This document shows, one piece after another, positions 42,614-53,398 of a DNA stretch of 64,000 nt (the first letter of the stretch is position 1; each line of letters opens with the position of its first letter). Below the pieces are notes generated by a model. The model was not told the DNA's origin, ran no database searches, and saw nothing but the letters and a program-made list of their open reading frames with translations. The DNA is taken from NCBI GenBank assembly GCA_034766995.1, contig CM068313.1, positions 53,896,275 to 53,960,274 of the forward strand, in the 5' to 3' direction. The position numbers were made by a program, and so were the translations under genes. The stretch comes from Acanthacorydalis orientalis (lineage: Eukaryota > Arthropoda > Insecta > Megaloptera > Corydalidae).

Positions 42614-44478
42614 GGGGAGACCGGGGATAAGAGAACCTTTGATTTTTAACCCACGTAAAAATTTTTTATGAACTCGCCTTTTTTACTGTGGATTACTATT
42701 AATGTCCTCACGTGATCAACGGAGTTTAGTAGAGTTCGGTGTAACGGTTCCGGTTTTATTATGCTTTGAGTGTTTCAGCAGTGCAGAAGTGAATTTTTGT
42801 TCTCTTGCAAATTTTTAATTATTTACAACTGTTTTTTGTAAAAAATTATGAACGTAAGTGGTTATGAAATTTAAAGGCTACCTGAACAAGTTATTATTTC
42901 TGGTTTTTGTCATATTTAGGATATTCATATTTTGTTTATAATTAAAGTTGAAATGTGCATGCGGAGCTAAATGAACCTCATGCGACCAGGGCTAAGTGAA
43001 CATGATCTGAATTTTTCTTTAATTTTTTTAACTTATTTTTTCTATAACTTGAGTATCTGAAGCAATGAAACGATACGAACTTCGGCCTCTCCATGAAAAA
43101 GATGCGAACTTCAGCGTATGACTACGTTATGAAATTGAATTTATCAGTTCCAGTGTCTTGGAAAGAAGCGTGCATGAACAGTGAAGATTGATTAACAGCA
43201 TTTCTCAATAAGTTTAAAACAGTACCTATACGGAAGCTGAAAGATACCAGTTTGGCACGTGCCGTGAGCTTCAACAGGACAAATTTTAACCGATTCTTTG
43301 ACATGTTGAAAAAAGTACAGGACAAGTACCATTTTCTGCCTCACTGTATATGGAATATGGACGAAATAGATGTCACAACAGTGCACACACCAATCATAAT
43401 CGTGGCTCGTCGAGCTAGGTCTACTGAGGCAAATAAAATTGTCTACCGAGCAGGTCTAGCAGCTTAAGTATGTCGTCATAGCAGAATTCAACGTGGACGA
43501 ATTAGATGAAGTCGACTTACAGGGTGTGAAGATTATTTAAGCCCTGTCTGACACCACCGAATTCGACTCAGCCTGGACTGATCCCGTTGACTTGGTCTCT
43601 AACGAGTCAGTCACAGCTGAGCTTGGCATCGCCGAGTCTGTTCCCACGACTATTGGAACACCTGTTCCCTCTTTAGAGAACACAGCGGATGTTAAATTGA
43701 CGCTCGCAAGCCGGTCCGAGAAAGCAGACTCATAGAGAACTTAAGCAGCGAACAAGCGCCGTTCTCACGGACTCATCTGTTATGAAGGGACTGGCAGTAG
43801 ATTAGAAGAGGGCTAAAAAATAAAAAAAGGAGCTCCGATGAAAATAGTTTTGGAAACACACACCGGAAGTGGTTTCTAGGAAGAGAGAACGACTGAAAAA
43901 AACAGTAATTTACAGTTATCTGATTCTAAGTTCCTTTTTCATGCCTTAATTTGGAAAAAAAGTTCCATACAATACATGTAGGTTATGGAAGAAGGGCTAA
44001 ATTAAATGTATTAAATATTTTTCATTATAAAAAAGCTTCAATTTTAACCAATTTTTAATATAGGTGTTCACTTAGTCCTGGGAGGAGATGAAGAGAAGAA
44101 CAACTTAAACTGGAGATTAATAACAATCCGAACGAAGCAATTACGAGATGAGCAACTACAACTGATGCATGATAACAACTCATACATACTACAACTCATG
44201 ATAAAAACGTTTTATTTTTAACCAATTTTTAATACACGGATTAACTTAGCCCGGGGGTGGTTCACTTAGCTACGGAAATTTTGGACATGTCAAATTTTGC
44301 ATGTTTTCACTTTTTTCTTAAAAAACGAAAAAAATACAAAATTAATATTAAAACTGGCTACATATTTTTGTAGATAAGTGTTTGACCTTTGCAATAGCAC
44401 AGTTTATTTTAAGAAATACATTAATTTTGTTAATGAAAAACAATTTAAAAAAACGATTCACATAACCCTGGTCTCCCT
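42614..44478 (+). mobile_element. Pogo/Tigger-like element P2, internally deleted
   Basis: 1865 bp in the loop of the inverted duplication. The left end GGGGAGACCGGGGATAAGAG follows TA; the right end, reversed, is AGGGAGACCAGGGTTATG next to TA. A plus-strand relic at 43100-43470 reads VPVSWKE, then SLARAVSFNRTNFNRFFDML, KKVQDKYHFLPHCI and NMDEIDVTTV (the first catalytic Asp in MDE). It then jumps to VARRARSTEANKI and an acidic C-terminal region, as in P1 at 21190-22758. The DDE core between is missing. A local duplication of GATAAAAACGTTTTATTTTTAACC-like sequence (44190-44230) is specific to this copy. Confidence 0.75.
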
Positions 44479-44479
44479 T

Positions 44480-44485
44480 ATATAC

Positions 44486-44549
<64 letters not shown>
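44480..44549. repeat. (TA)n microsatellite
   Basis: About 70 bp of TA directly at the right end of P2. Confidence 0.95.
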
Positions 44550-44550
<1 letters not shown>

Positions 44551-45884
44551 CTCACGATATAGTTCAATAAATTTGTATATAGATTCAAGATGCATAATGA
44601 ATAGAAAACTTTGTAAAGACATATGGTACCGATGTTTCATTAACGTCATTCCGACTATTTTACATTTCTCTCATTGTGAAAATTAAGGAGGTATGTGAGG
44701 AAGTAAAGTTTTAATAAATTGACGAAGGTTTTTAATTATATTCTTTATTTTACTCTCCAGCTATTTGTAAAATATTAAATTGATTTTCTGTGCCATTTAA
44801 GCTAAATCATAATTTCAATTTTTTTACACGTTCTCTTCGGAAAAAATGTCAGATTGTCTGATACAATAATAAAAAAAAGATTGTAAAAGAAAAATTGAGA
44901 ATTTTGCCAAATTTTGTGTATGTGTAATTTAGAGACAGAAGAAAATTTGTGTAAAATTTCATTAAAATTTCATTAATATTACATTTTGTTAAGATTTTAG
45001 TTTGAGAGCAATTAATTATGATTAATTAATACGATTTATCTCTTTAACTCATTGTACTTTTTTTACACTTTGTACTTTTTTATTAAACAACTTAAAAATT
45101 TTTTATTTCTTGAACCCGATGTAATACTATGTGTAAACTCGTGCGGTTGTGTACATATAAAATCTCCATTTTTTTTCTCGAGAAAAAACATTACCTGCTG
45201 CGCATGAAAGCCGAATGTAAAGGTTTCCTAGCAATAATTATGATATAGGATGAAACCTGAGTCCACTACCATCAGCTAAGAGAGCGAGACGTTTAAGTGG
45301 AACCAAGAATGGAATCAGATAGATCATGACTGGCTCTGTACCCGATCAAAAGACATTTTATTCAAGAAGAGTCCCATACATTATTTCATAAAACGTTGGA
45401 TAATAATGCAAGTAACACGTGAATTTTTTTATTATACAGGAATATGAAAAATGAATTGATTTGAGTCCTAAATTTTATTTCCTAATATCTTGATAAATAG
45501 AACACATACCCCTTGATAATTTTAACAGAGAATTATTTTATGTCTATTTACTTAATTATATTTTAATGCAAATATAATATAAACAAAATACCTTGGATTA
45601 CATTAATTCATAAATTTGTACAAAACCTAAAATTATACTCACAAAAAACTACAAAAATATTTGTTTTAGATCATAATTCAATCAAAAAATAAGTCCGGAT
45701 CTGAATGGGGTTATTGGCATATAAAAATAGTTATTGGCAGAATTTCAATAACTATAAATACTTTTTCTAACCAAAACTCACTTCTAAACTCCTATGCTTG
45801 AAATATATTTAACGATGATTTGTGTATTAATATAGGGAAAAAGAACCTATATTAATCAAATTTGAGATTGAAATTATCACAAGT
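44550..45884. other. Unassigned AT-rich DNA with a possible mariner trace
   Basis: No gene recognised. Around 45195-45340 the plus strand reads a DET*VHYHQ-like segment after IIMI, reminiscent of mariner DETWVHHY..PE. It is short and broken, so only a suggestion. Confidence 0.35.
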
Positions 45885-48165
45885 GATCAATATCATCCAA
45901 TTAATACTGTTAACCTAAAAAATATCTGAAACAAATAACTTTTTGTGGATGAAAATGAGATTAAATATACATTATTAGTAGATTTTGTGAAAATTTTCAA
46001 TAAAATTGCAATTTTCAAACATTCGCACAAAACTTTCGCTTTTATTTTGACAGTTTAAAACAGGAACTTTCATTAATAACAAAATAGATGTTTTTCTTCA
46101 AACTATTAGAATAGACCACGACATATTATAAATTTTAGGTTAATGAATATATGTCAATAACTGTCTCTATGTCGACAATACGAGGTTCAGTCAGAAAATA
46201 TCCAAAATGCGTGCACGAATTGTAAATGAAGGGAAAAAATAGTGCTATGATATGACGTTCCCATTAGTTGAGAGTAGATTTTCGTTGATTTTGTATCAAA
46301 AATTCAATTCTGTTGAGAATTATAGTGTTTTTCTTAATTGACTTTTTTACTCCGGTGATTTTTCAGAATGAGTTAATTGAAATTTTGTCTTAAAGCTGGA
46401 AAGACGGCAACAGAATTACTTTGACTTTTGGGAACAACCTTTGAAGAAGATGCTATTACATGGAAACAAACCGTCAGTCATCACAATGAAAAATATAGAG
46501 TCCTTAAAAATTTTATTAATTTTTCATCTTAAAACTTTGACTGCCACGCAACTTTTATAGATTTTTCCCTCAGGCTATAATAGAATTTTCATTATTCTAA
46601 GTATGTTATGATAAAGTATTAAGTAATATGATTAAATAAGATCATATCCTTATCAATAGTGCGTCTGTCTCGCTGGTGGGCACGGGTGACCACCATTGCT
46701 CTGCTATTCACTCGGTTACTCTTGATAAACTGTTTTTCGAAATCTACCGCACGAGAACAAAAAAAAATGAATATTTGTGATGTTAACCCATTATACACAC
46801 CTCGATAAATATAATAGCAACTGTAACAAATTAAATTTCATTTGTTTTGATAAATGTATCTGTATCAATAAGTAAGTCGTTTCGAACAGAAGGAAGTTAG
46901 CAAAGATTTCATATTATTAGTAAAGTAATTACATAATACAAAGATATAACATCGACTTTTATTTCATTATTAATTTCACTACAAATTGGACTATTAAATC
47001 AAAGATCAAAAAGATGCAAATAACAGCATTATTTTGTTCAGGATTAATCTGTTCAGAAGTTTTGATTTTTATGATTTAAGAAACTAATACAGGTTAATAT
47101 TCTGTCCGATCATTTTTTTACGGATAAGAGATGCGGTACCTAAATGCCACACTTGTTGACTTATGTTGTGTGACACTTGTGACAATATGTTGAAAAGAAC
47201 GAAATGAATAATAATTGGATACAGTGGATATCTGGATTTTATGTGAGAGATATTCAATTAGTTTGCGTCGCTTTTCCGGTGCTGCATACTGTTTGTCACT
47301 GTCATAATGCATTATTATTTCTTCAACGCTTGATGAAATGTTCACGATTTTCTTTAAGTTTTTCATTTAATGTTTCTAGTTGTTGACAGTGAAGCTCTGA
47401 ATTAACAGTCTGGATTTAATTTAAAATTTGATAGTAAACAATACGTTTTATATCCCACCAGACAAAGCAACTTTTTTTAGATAGATTCCAGTCCTTGGTA
47501 TTAGGTTCAAACGCACCTCTGTGCCTAGCCACTGTTTTTTCTTTTCATCATTTTTTATATAATCTCCATTTTTCATCTCCAGTTATTAATCTGTTCAAAA
47601 AAATTGTTCGATTTTTATGATTTAAGAAACTAATACAGGTTAATACTCTGTCCGATCATTTCTAGCGGATAAAAGACACGATACCCAATGGCACATTTGT
47701 TGACTTTTTCGAATTTGTACAAATGTTTGAGCACTGTTGATTGAAAGACATCCACCTTTCCTACTTACTCACGTGTCGGAACTATTTGAATTAACATCCA
47801 CTAAGATGTCGAGACAATCCTCCGAATATGTCCTCTACTGTACGTATTTTTAGTATCTTTTATATCTATAATTACATTGCTGGTTTCTTAAATTTGTACA
47901 ATATTTTATGTTTTAATTATACCCAGTCATGTGTCATTGAAAACTTGTTATTTGATCTTCAAAACTAAAATAACTAAAAAAATCCTAACTGCAGCGTATT
48001 TATAGCATAATTTATCGAAAAATGCATGCACTATTAAAAATGTAAACGAGAAGTTATTTATAATTAATCGTCAAAAATAGAACTGGAAAAAAACGAAATA
48101 ACTTATGACCCAACCTATTACTTATTAGATATTGAAACTTTAAATATTAAAAGTGTAACAGCAAA
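45885..48165. repeat. Large inverted duplication, right arm
   Basis: Reverse complement of the left arm (37970-41986). Inner block 45885-46830 pairs with 41030-41986; outer block 47170-48165 pairs with 37970-39030. About 80-85 percent identity by eye. The stretch 47050-47165 is an extra partial copy of 47600-47705, so the family G mariner relic is partly duplicated within this arm. Confidence 0.8.
47118..47835 (-). mobile_element. Decayed mariner, family G (right arm copy)
   Basis: Minus-strand relic corresponding to 38380-39010. A C-terminal piece at 47118-47366 includes MKNLKKIVNISSSVEEIIMH and LSHKIQISTVSNYYSFRSFQ, lining up with the family's LNEKL..IVMHHDNARPH and PPYSPDL..SDYYLFRSLQ. 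Both catalytic Asp positions are lost. The WWD region and KKQWL segment are near 47450-47570. Confidence 0.7.
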
Positions 48166-48176
48166 AGCAAAGTATT

Positions 48177-48418
48177 ATGAGGAAAAAACAAAAATTTGAT
48201 GTTGATGACGAAGAAAATGAAAGTGAAAGTAAATTCTTAAGTGATAAAAGTATTAGAAATGAAGAAAGAAAGAAATTTATTAGGAGATCTCGAAAACGTG
48301 TAAAACGACTAGTTAGTTCGAAGAGTGAAGAAATTGGCAATATTTCAATTGATATTTCTTTATCAGAACAAAATACAGATGATTGGCAGTGGCAAGGTTG
48401 TGAAAATGAACGAGAAGT
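48177..48418 (+). CDS. Short, highly charged ORF, interrupted by a MITE
   Basis: ATG at 48177 opens MRKKQKFDVDDEENESESKF, then a basic stretch (RRSRKRVKRL) and SEQNTDDWQWQG. The frame then enters the Harbinger-type MITE at 48421. An acidic/basic start with a DDWQW-like segment is reminiscent of piggyBac-like N-termini, but the DNA beyond the MITE (from 48839) does not continue convincingly. Function unknown. Confidence 0.25.
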
Positions 48419-48420
48419 AT

Positions 48421-48838
48421 GGCCTGGTTTACATTAGTATAGTAAGTAGTATAGTACGGTGGTAGAGTGCATACTACCCCCCTTACTAGCATAATGTAAA
48501 CACTTTGGGATAGTGAAACTAAAGTACTAAAGTTAGTAGCGAGTAGAGTGGATAGCACATGTAGAATAGTACAGTCTACTAACCTCTTCCCTCACTATAA
48601 ATTTGCTGCAATTATTGAAGTAGAGCCGAGTAGTCAAGCACGAAATGCGTATTTTCAAGTTTTATTTTTATTTATGAAGGTTGGTGGTTGGTTCTTTTAA
48701 ACTTGAAACTAATCTCTTTTCTACCAAACCACTAGCTTTGTGTAAACGGACCAAACTGTAAATGCTGGTAGAGTGGACTTTAAGAGAAAAAGTAGGCTAG
48801 TATACTCTAACGCTTACTGTCCCAATGTAAACCAGCCC
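48421..48838. mobile_element. Harbinger-type MITE, copy 1
   Basis: 418 bp; left end GGCCTGGTTTACATTAGTAT, right end, reversed, GGGCTGGTTTACATTGGGAC, flanked by TAT on both sides (48418-48420, 48839-48841). It matches copies 2 and 3 at 51226 and 51480, whose 3-bp flank is TTA, the TWA target pattern of PIF/Harbinger elements. No coding capacity. Confidence 0.75.
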
Positions 48839-48841
48839 TAT

Positions 48842-49984
48842 GTGATAATAAAGAGACAGTATGAATAAATTCGTTAGACCTGCATAGACTAGGACAAAAT
48901 GCTTCAGTTTAAGATGTATTCTTTTATAAATGTATTTTGTTGTAAAAAAAATTGTGTAATACTTTTCGTAATTCCTTTCAATTTAAATAGCCTTTTTGTA
49001 TACACTACTTTTTTTAAAAAAATACAAGCACAAGGGGTTAATAAAATAAATTGTTTGTATCTGTCAGATCAACCGCAACTTCCGCATGATCAAATGTTCG
49101 AAATCGTTACTTGTATTTATCTATGATTTGTTTTGTTATAATCGCAATACTCTCGATTTGAAAAATGATCATGATTTTCAATAATATTTTCGGCATATTT
49201 GATGTAATATACAAAAGCCTGAATCCCCATGTTTTTCTTTTTGTCTATATGCGTTTGTTAATGACACTAAACGTGTTTGTTTGCTATTATAAATTCGTGT
49301 ATTCTTACTTGTTGCCAGTGTGATTTTGGCACGTGCATCACATGCAACGAGAAATCCGTGAGACTCGATATTAATGAACAATTTGTTCTTAAATACGTAA
49401 AACTAATTCGATCCGCATTTCAACTACCGAAATGTAGAATGAGATCACAACATCGATTGTTTTTACATTCCTGATTTTTGTTTGTCGCGCGCGATCTTGT
49501 GAAATAGTGTCACGGTTAAATGAAACGATACGCGTTTTTCGGACACCGAGGATGACCGTCTGCCAAATACCACAGTCCCGGTGTGCCGTACGAGAAACGA
49601 AGGGAACGAAACGTTCGAGACAGAAACGCTACGTCGATATATAATAATGATGGACTCAGTTTCGTCGTTGTCTTATTATTGACTTCATGACAAACAAGAA
49701 AGGACTTTCGCGTGACATCATACATCTTTGAAATTCTTTTATTTTTATTCGCGTTCTGTTATAAATTCGTACGCGTTTGCTCGTGTACACAGCACGAACA
49801 GAAACAGTCGTATGTTTTGTCGTCGTTCAATGTGACGTCACTAAATTTAAAATTAACTTCGGTCGAAGACTGATAACTGTTAAAAAATATTGCTTATCAT
49901 AATGTTTCATTATAAATATAATACATAGATTAAATGTTAATTATCTATTTGTTTCTTTTATGCATATATCTCTATCTCTATCAG
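48842..49984. other. Unique-looking DNA with a CpG-dense core (49440-49870)
   Basis: 49440-49870 is rich in CpG (TGTCGCGCGCGATC, GATACGCG, ACGCTACGTCGAT, TACGCGTTTGC) and contains a perfect CRE palindrome TGACGTCA at 49833-49840. No transposon similarity and no convincing coding frame. It may be a host regulatory region or promoter. Confidence 0.4.
49833..49840. promoter_or_regulatory. CRE-type palindrome
   Basis: TGACGTCA, the consensus site bound by CREB/ATF bZIP factors, within the CpG-dense stretch. An 8-bp match can arise by chance; context raises it slightly. Confidence 0.35.
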
Positions 49985-50008
49985 TATATATATATATATA
50001 TATAGATA

Positions 50009-50087
50009 TTAGGTCGGCAGAAAAAAATTGCTGTCTATGACCTTCACATTCATGTACATTACAGCCATTATTTTCCTACCGACCTAA
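50009..50087. mobile_element. 79-bp mariner micro-MITE, family B copy 7
   Basis: TA-flanked (50007-50008, 50088-50089). Left end TTAGGTCGGCAGAAAAAAAT, right end, reversed, TTAGGTCGGTAGGAAAATAA. The two family B termini are separated by only a few tens of bases, so nearly the whole element is TIR. It sits at the edge of a TA microsatellite. Confidence 0.8.
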
Positions 50088-50100
50088 TATATATGTTGTT

Positions 50101-50490
50101 GGCAAAGTCTGACAATTACGAAAAGTCCGACTTTGCCTAGGAAAACTGTGATTCTCCCAGCCGCCGTCAGTCAAAGTCCGACTTTGCCTAGGTAAAGTGC
50201 AGTTCGCCCGATCGGCCTCAGTGAAAGTCCGAGATAGAATCCTTCCTCCGGGCTATATACCTACGATCGTTCACCCACACCTTTCCCTTTACCCACATCC
50301 TTCCCTTCACCCACATATTCAGTTTCACCCACACCTACCCACACTTTCACCCACACCTACACACATTTTCATCCTCACTCTTTTTTAATACGACCGAACA
50401 TAGGTATACAGTCCAGAGTAGAGGTTCTGCTTCGAACTTTCATGAAGACGGTCGGGCGAGTCGCACTTTGCCTAGGCAAAGTCGGCAAAC
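50101..50490. repeat. Unclassified GC-rich element with 51-bp tandem and inverted repeats
   Basis: AAAGTCCGA starts recur at a 51-bp period (about 50122, 50173, 50224); the first two carry GTCCGACTTTGCCTAGG. The right end (50451-50490) carries the same unit inverted, including the 18-bp perfect palindrome ACTTTGCCTAGGCAAAGT. The middle (50268-50375) is a pyrimidine-rich run of TTCACCCACACC-like units. The layout resembles a foldback or TIR transposon, but no TSD or family is evident. It stands out from its AT-rich surroundings. Confidence 0.6.
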
Positions 50491-50527
50491 ATATATATAT
50501 ATATATATATATGAGCCGCTCATTTTT

Positions 50528-50565
<38 letters not shown>

Positions 50566-50580
50566 TAGCCGCTCATTTTC
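50491..50580. repeat. (TA)n tracts with AGCCGCTCATTTT repeats
   Basis: Two TA runs (about 50491-50512 and 50532-50558), each followed by (G/T)AGCCGCTCATTTT, a small direct duplication. Confidence 0.85.
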
Positions 50581-50732
50581 CAAATCAATTAAATTTACAA
50601 AACAAAAAGTAGAGAAATTGATGAAGCAACATACATTCTCTTTAAAATGTTCTTTAAAATTTAAATTCAAATAAACAATACGGAATTGATTATTACAGAC
50701 GTAGCTTTTATCTAACGCCATATATTATGTGG

Positions 50733-50835
50733 GTGCAAAAATAGTTGCGGTTTTTATGTATCGAGTATAAATACTCATCAGTTAAAAAAATGTTATTAAT
50801 CAAAATAAAGATCATTATCCTACACACATTTCTCA
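50733..50835. mobile_element. Mariner terminal fragment, family I copy 2
   Basis: GGTGCAAAAATAGTTGCGGT followed by TATCGAGTATAAATACTCAT and ATCAAAATAAAGATC, closely matching 7225-7325. Only the terminal ~100 bp is present. Confidence 0.75.
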
Positions 50836-51225
50836 CGACGGGAAACGAGGCTGGATACTTTTGCGTACTTTATGTTGTACGTTGAATTGAAAATGTTTAT
50901 TGAAGTGAAGCTTCTTAAAATATGGTAGTGCAAGTTCGCCTCATAGAAATTAAAGTGGAACTGAAGTCGATAGCGCAACTATTGATAGAATTGATAAGAT
51001 TGATGATTGAAAAGATTGATAGAATAACGACCGTTAATTTTACTATTTGGTTTCATTTTCTAGCCGTGCTGTTGCTGAACCATGAGTCGTATTGAGAAGG
51101 AGGAGGAGAGGGTAGCATGAACTGTGCGTATTGGTCACTCTACTCTTATCAACCGTTGAGTCAGTGGAGTGAGGCTATCGCGTTTCACATTTTGTTTCAT
51201 TGATAGTTAACTACTACTACTCTTA
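50836..51225. other. Unassigned DNA
   Basis: Mixed composition; no transposon or coding signature recognised. Confidence 0.4.
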
Positions 51226-51476
51226 GTCCTGGTTTACATTAGGATAGTAAGTGGTACAGTACGGTGGTAGAATGCGTACTATCTCATTTCTATAGTATAA
51301 TGTAAACACTTTGGGATAGTGAAAATAGAGTACTAAAGCTAGTAGCGAGTAGAGTAGAGTGAATGGAACATATGAATTAGTACACTTTACTATCCTCTTC
51401 TCTCACCACAGTAGAGGTCTAGAGAAAAAGTGGGCTAGTTTACTCTGCCGCTTACTATCCTAATGTAAACCAGCCC
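51226..51476. mobile_element. Harbinger-type MITE, copy 2
   Basis: 251 bp; GTCCTGGTTTACATTAGGAT at the left, GGGCTGGTTTACATTAGGAT reversed at the right. TTA flanks both sides (51223-51225, 51477-51479). Shorter than copies 1 and 3 because the middle segment (from CTATAAATTTGC to the GTGTAAACGGACC region) is deleted. Confidence 0.8.
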
Positions 51477-51479
51477 TTA

Positions 51480-51891
51480 TGCCTGATCTATATTAGGATA
51501 CTAGAGAGTAGAGTACGGTGGTAGAGTGTGTACTATCCTGTTACTAGCATAATGTAAACACTTTGGGATAGTGAAAGTAGAGTACTAAAGATAGTAGGGT
51601 GTAGGTAGAGTGACTAGCACATGTGGAATAGTACAGTATACCTAGCCTCTTCTTGTACCACAAATTTACCGCAATTATTAGAGTCGAGTAGGCGAGCGTG
51701 AAATATGTATTTAAAAGTTTTGTTTTTATTTACGGAGTTTCGTGTTTGGTTCTTTTAAATTTGAAACTAAAATCTTCTGTATCAAACCACTAACTTTGTG
51801 TAAACGGACCAAACTGTAAGTGCTAGTAGAGGTCTAGAGAAAAATCAAGCTAGTATACTCTACCACCCACTATCCTAATGTAAATCAGCCC
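51480..51891. mobile_element. Harbinger-type MITE, copy 3
   Basis: 412 bp; left end TGCCTGATCTATATTAGGAT, right end, reversed, GGGCTGATTTACATTAGGAT. The TTA at 51477-51479 is shared with copy 2; TTA also follows at 51892-51894. The two copies lie head to tail in the same orientation. Confidence 0.8.
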
Positions 51892-51894
51892 TTA

Positions 51895-52121
51895 GAGTGA
51901 GTTTAGCACGTTTTAGGTTCTAAATTCAAAATTGAAAATTAACAACAATTCATCAGTATCAACCATGAAATCTGGGACTACGATTGACAGTATTTTCTGG
52001 ATATTTAAATGATTTGCAATCAGTAATTTGTGTCCTATTTCAGCTATCAAAAACTGATAGTAATATTTTTATTTCAATTATGAAGAAATGAACGCTGCTC
52101 GATAGAAACGATTTGTTGTTA
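51895..52121. other. Unassigned spacer
   Basis: No recognisable feature. Confidence 0.4.
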
Positions 52122-53396
52122 CGAGGGGGTTTAAAAAAAATTGTTGAAGTGAATAGAAAGACAATAATGAGGATAGTAAAATTATTTTTATTATCAAAGT
52201 AATCTCTCTTAAGGTCAATACATTTTATCCAAAATTACTGGAGTGCCATTATGTATATATATGTTAAAATACGATTTCTTAATATCTTCAAAATATGCTA
52301 ATACTTTTGGCTATTACCTCCTCATCTGTGTTTAATTTGTTCCTAACAAGGAATGTTTTCATTTGTGGAAGTCAAAAAGAGATCAGGTTTGGTGAATAAG
52401 GCATAAGGATTCAATTAGAACTCAAGATAATAGATTTTGGCGGCTGTTTGTATTGATAATGAGCCAGAGTATTGTGATGAAACAGAATTTTTTGCGTTGT
52501 GTTCTGGGTCGTTTTTTATCAGTAGCGGCTCGTAACTTGTCCAAAATGATACAGTAGTAAGCGCTGTTAATTCTATTTCCCCTTTTCAAATAATCCACCA
52601 ACGAAATTCCCTGTACAGTCCAAAAATTGAAGTTAAGGCTTTTCTTACCGATGGATTAGCTTTGAACTTCTTTGGTGACTTATCTCATCTGTTAGTCCAC
52701 TGTTTCGATTGCTCTTTGGCCTCTGGTATGTGGTGATGAATCCAAGTCTCATAGTGATCACAAATCGACACAAAAATCCTTTATGTTACCTTGCATCATG
52801 GCTAAACAATCATGTAAAATTTGATATCGTGTACTTTTTGGTTCACAGTCTGCATTCATGCACCCATCTCGCCAACATGTTTGATATGCCCAATTTTTCA
52901 GTTAAAATGGAAAGTACATTACAAGTCAATATGACCAAAACCTCTATTATTTCGTGCACGTTCACTCACCGATCACTCAATACCATATCGTGCACTTTAT
53001 CAATATTTTCTGCGGTAACCGACGTTGAAGGCCTGCCAATGCGGGGGCCATCTTCGATGAATATTCTGCCTCTTCTGAATTCAGTAGTCTCTTTTGCTAC
53101 TCTAGAATACGCTAGGAACGAATCATCATATACATTACGTATATTTTCAAAAATCTTGTTGGCATTCAGGCCATCTAAAATTAAAATTTAATAACAGCAA
53201 GATTTTTCCATTTATCCATTTCACAAAAATAGCCAAACGTGTCATATTTAGGTTGCTGTCAAAGCTAAACTAATAGACTCTTTACGCTCAAATTTTTGAA
53301 AACCTCTAATAAAGGATGCCACTACAAGCAAAAAATACTTTCAAGTCTCCAATGCCATCTATATGTCACTTCTACGAATTTTTTAAAACGCCCTCA
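52122..53396 (-). mobile_element. Mariner transposon, family H copy 2
   Basis: 1275 bp, TA-flanked (52120-52121, 53397-53398). TIRs CGAGGGGGTTTAAAAAAAAT and, reversed, TGAGGGCGTTTTAAAAAATT. Minus-strand traces from 53215: MDKWKN, a decayed first HTH, FRRGRIFIEDGPRIGRPSTS, VTAENIDKVHDMVLSDR, LTEKLGISNMLARWVHE, ITMRLGFITT (family: VTMDETWIHH, so the first catalytic Asp is Arg-shifted or lost), VDYLKRGNRINSAYYC, LDKLRAATDKKRPRTQRKK and a tail ending ILDKMYXLKRDYFD (family WTKCI.LKGDY). Frameshifted in many places. Confidence 0.9.
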
Positions 53397-53398
53397 TA

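Noticed and set aside
45195..45340. DET*VHYHQ-like segment as a mariner copy
   Set aside because: Too short and broken to define an element; mentioned only within the spacer entry.
37970..48165. The large inverted duplication as an assembly artefact
   Set aside because: The arms differ at many positions and carry different insertions with their own TA duplications, which an artefactual copy would not show; long reads would still be decisive.
49277..49474. Cys-containing small ORF (CCQCDFGTCITC)
   Set aside because: It looked like a zinc-binding or secreted peptide, but no known spacing pattern fits and no repeat or conserved copy is present.
52709..53191. 160-codon plus-strand open frame
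   Set aside because: It is antisense to the family H mariner transposase; the minus-strand reading has the recognisable motifs.
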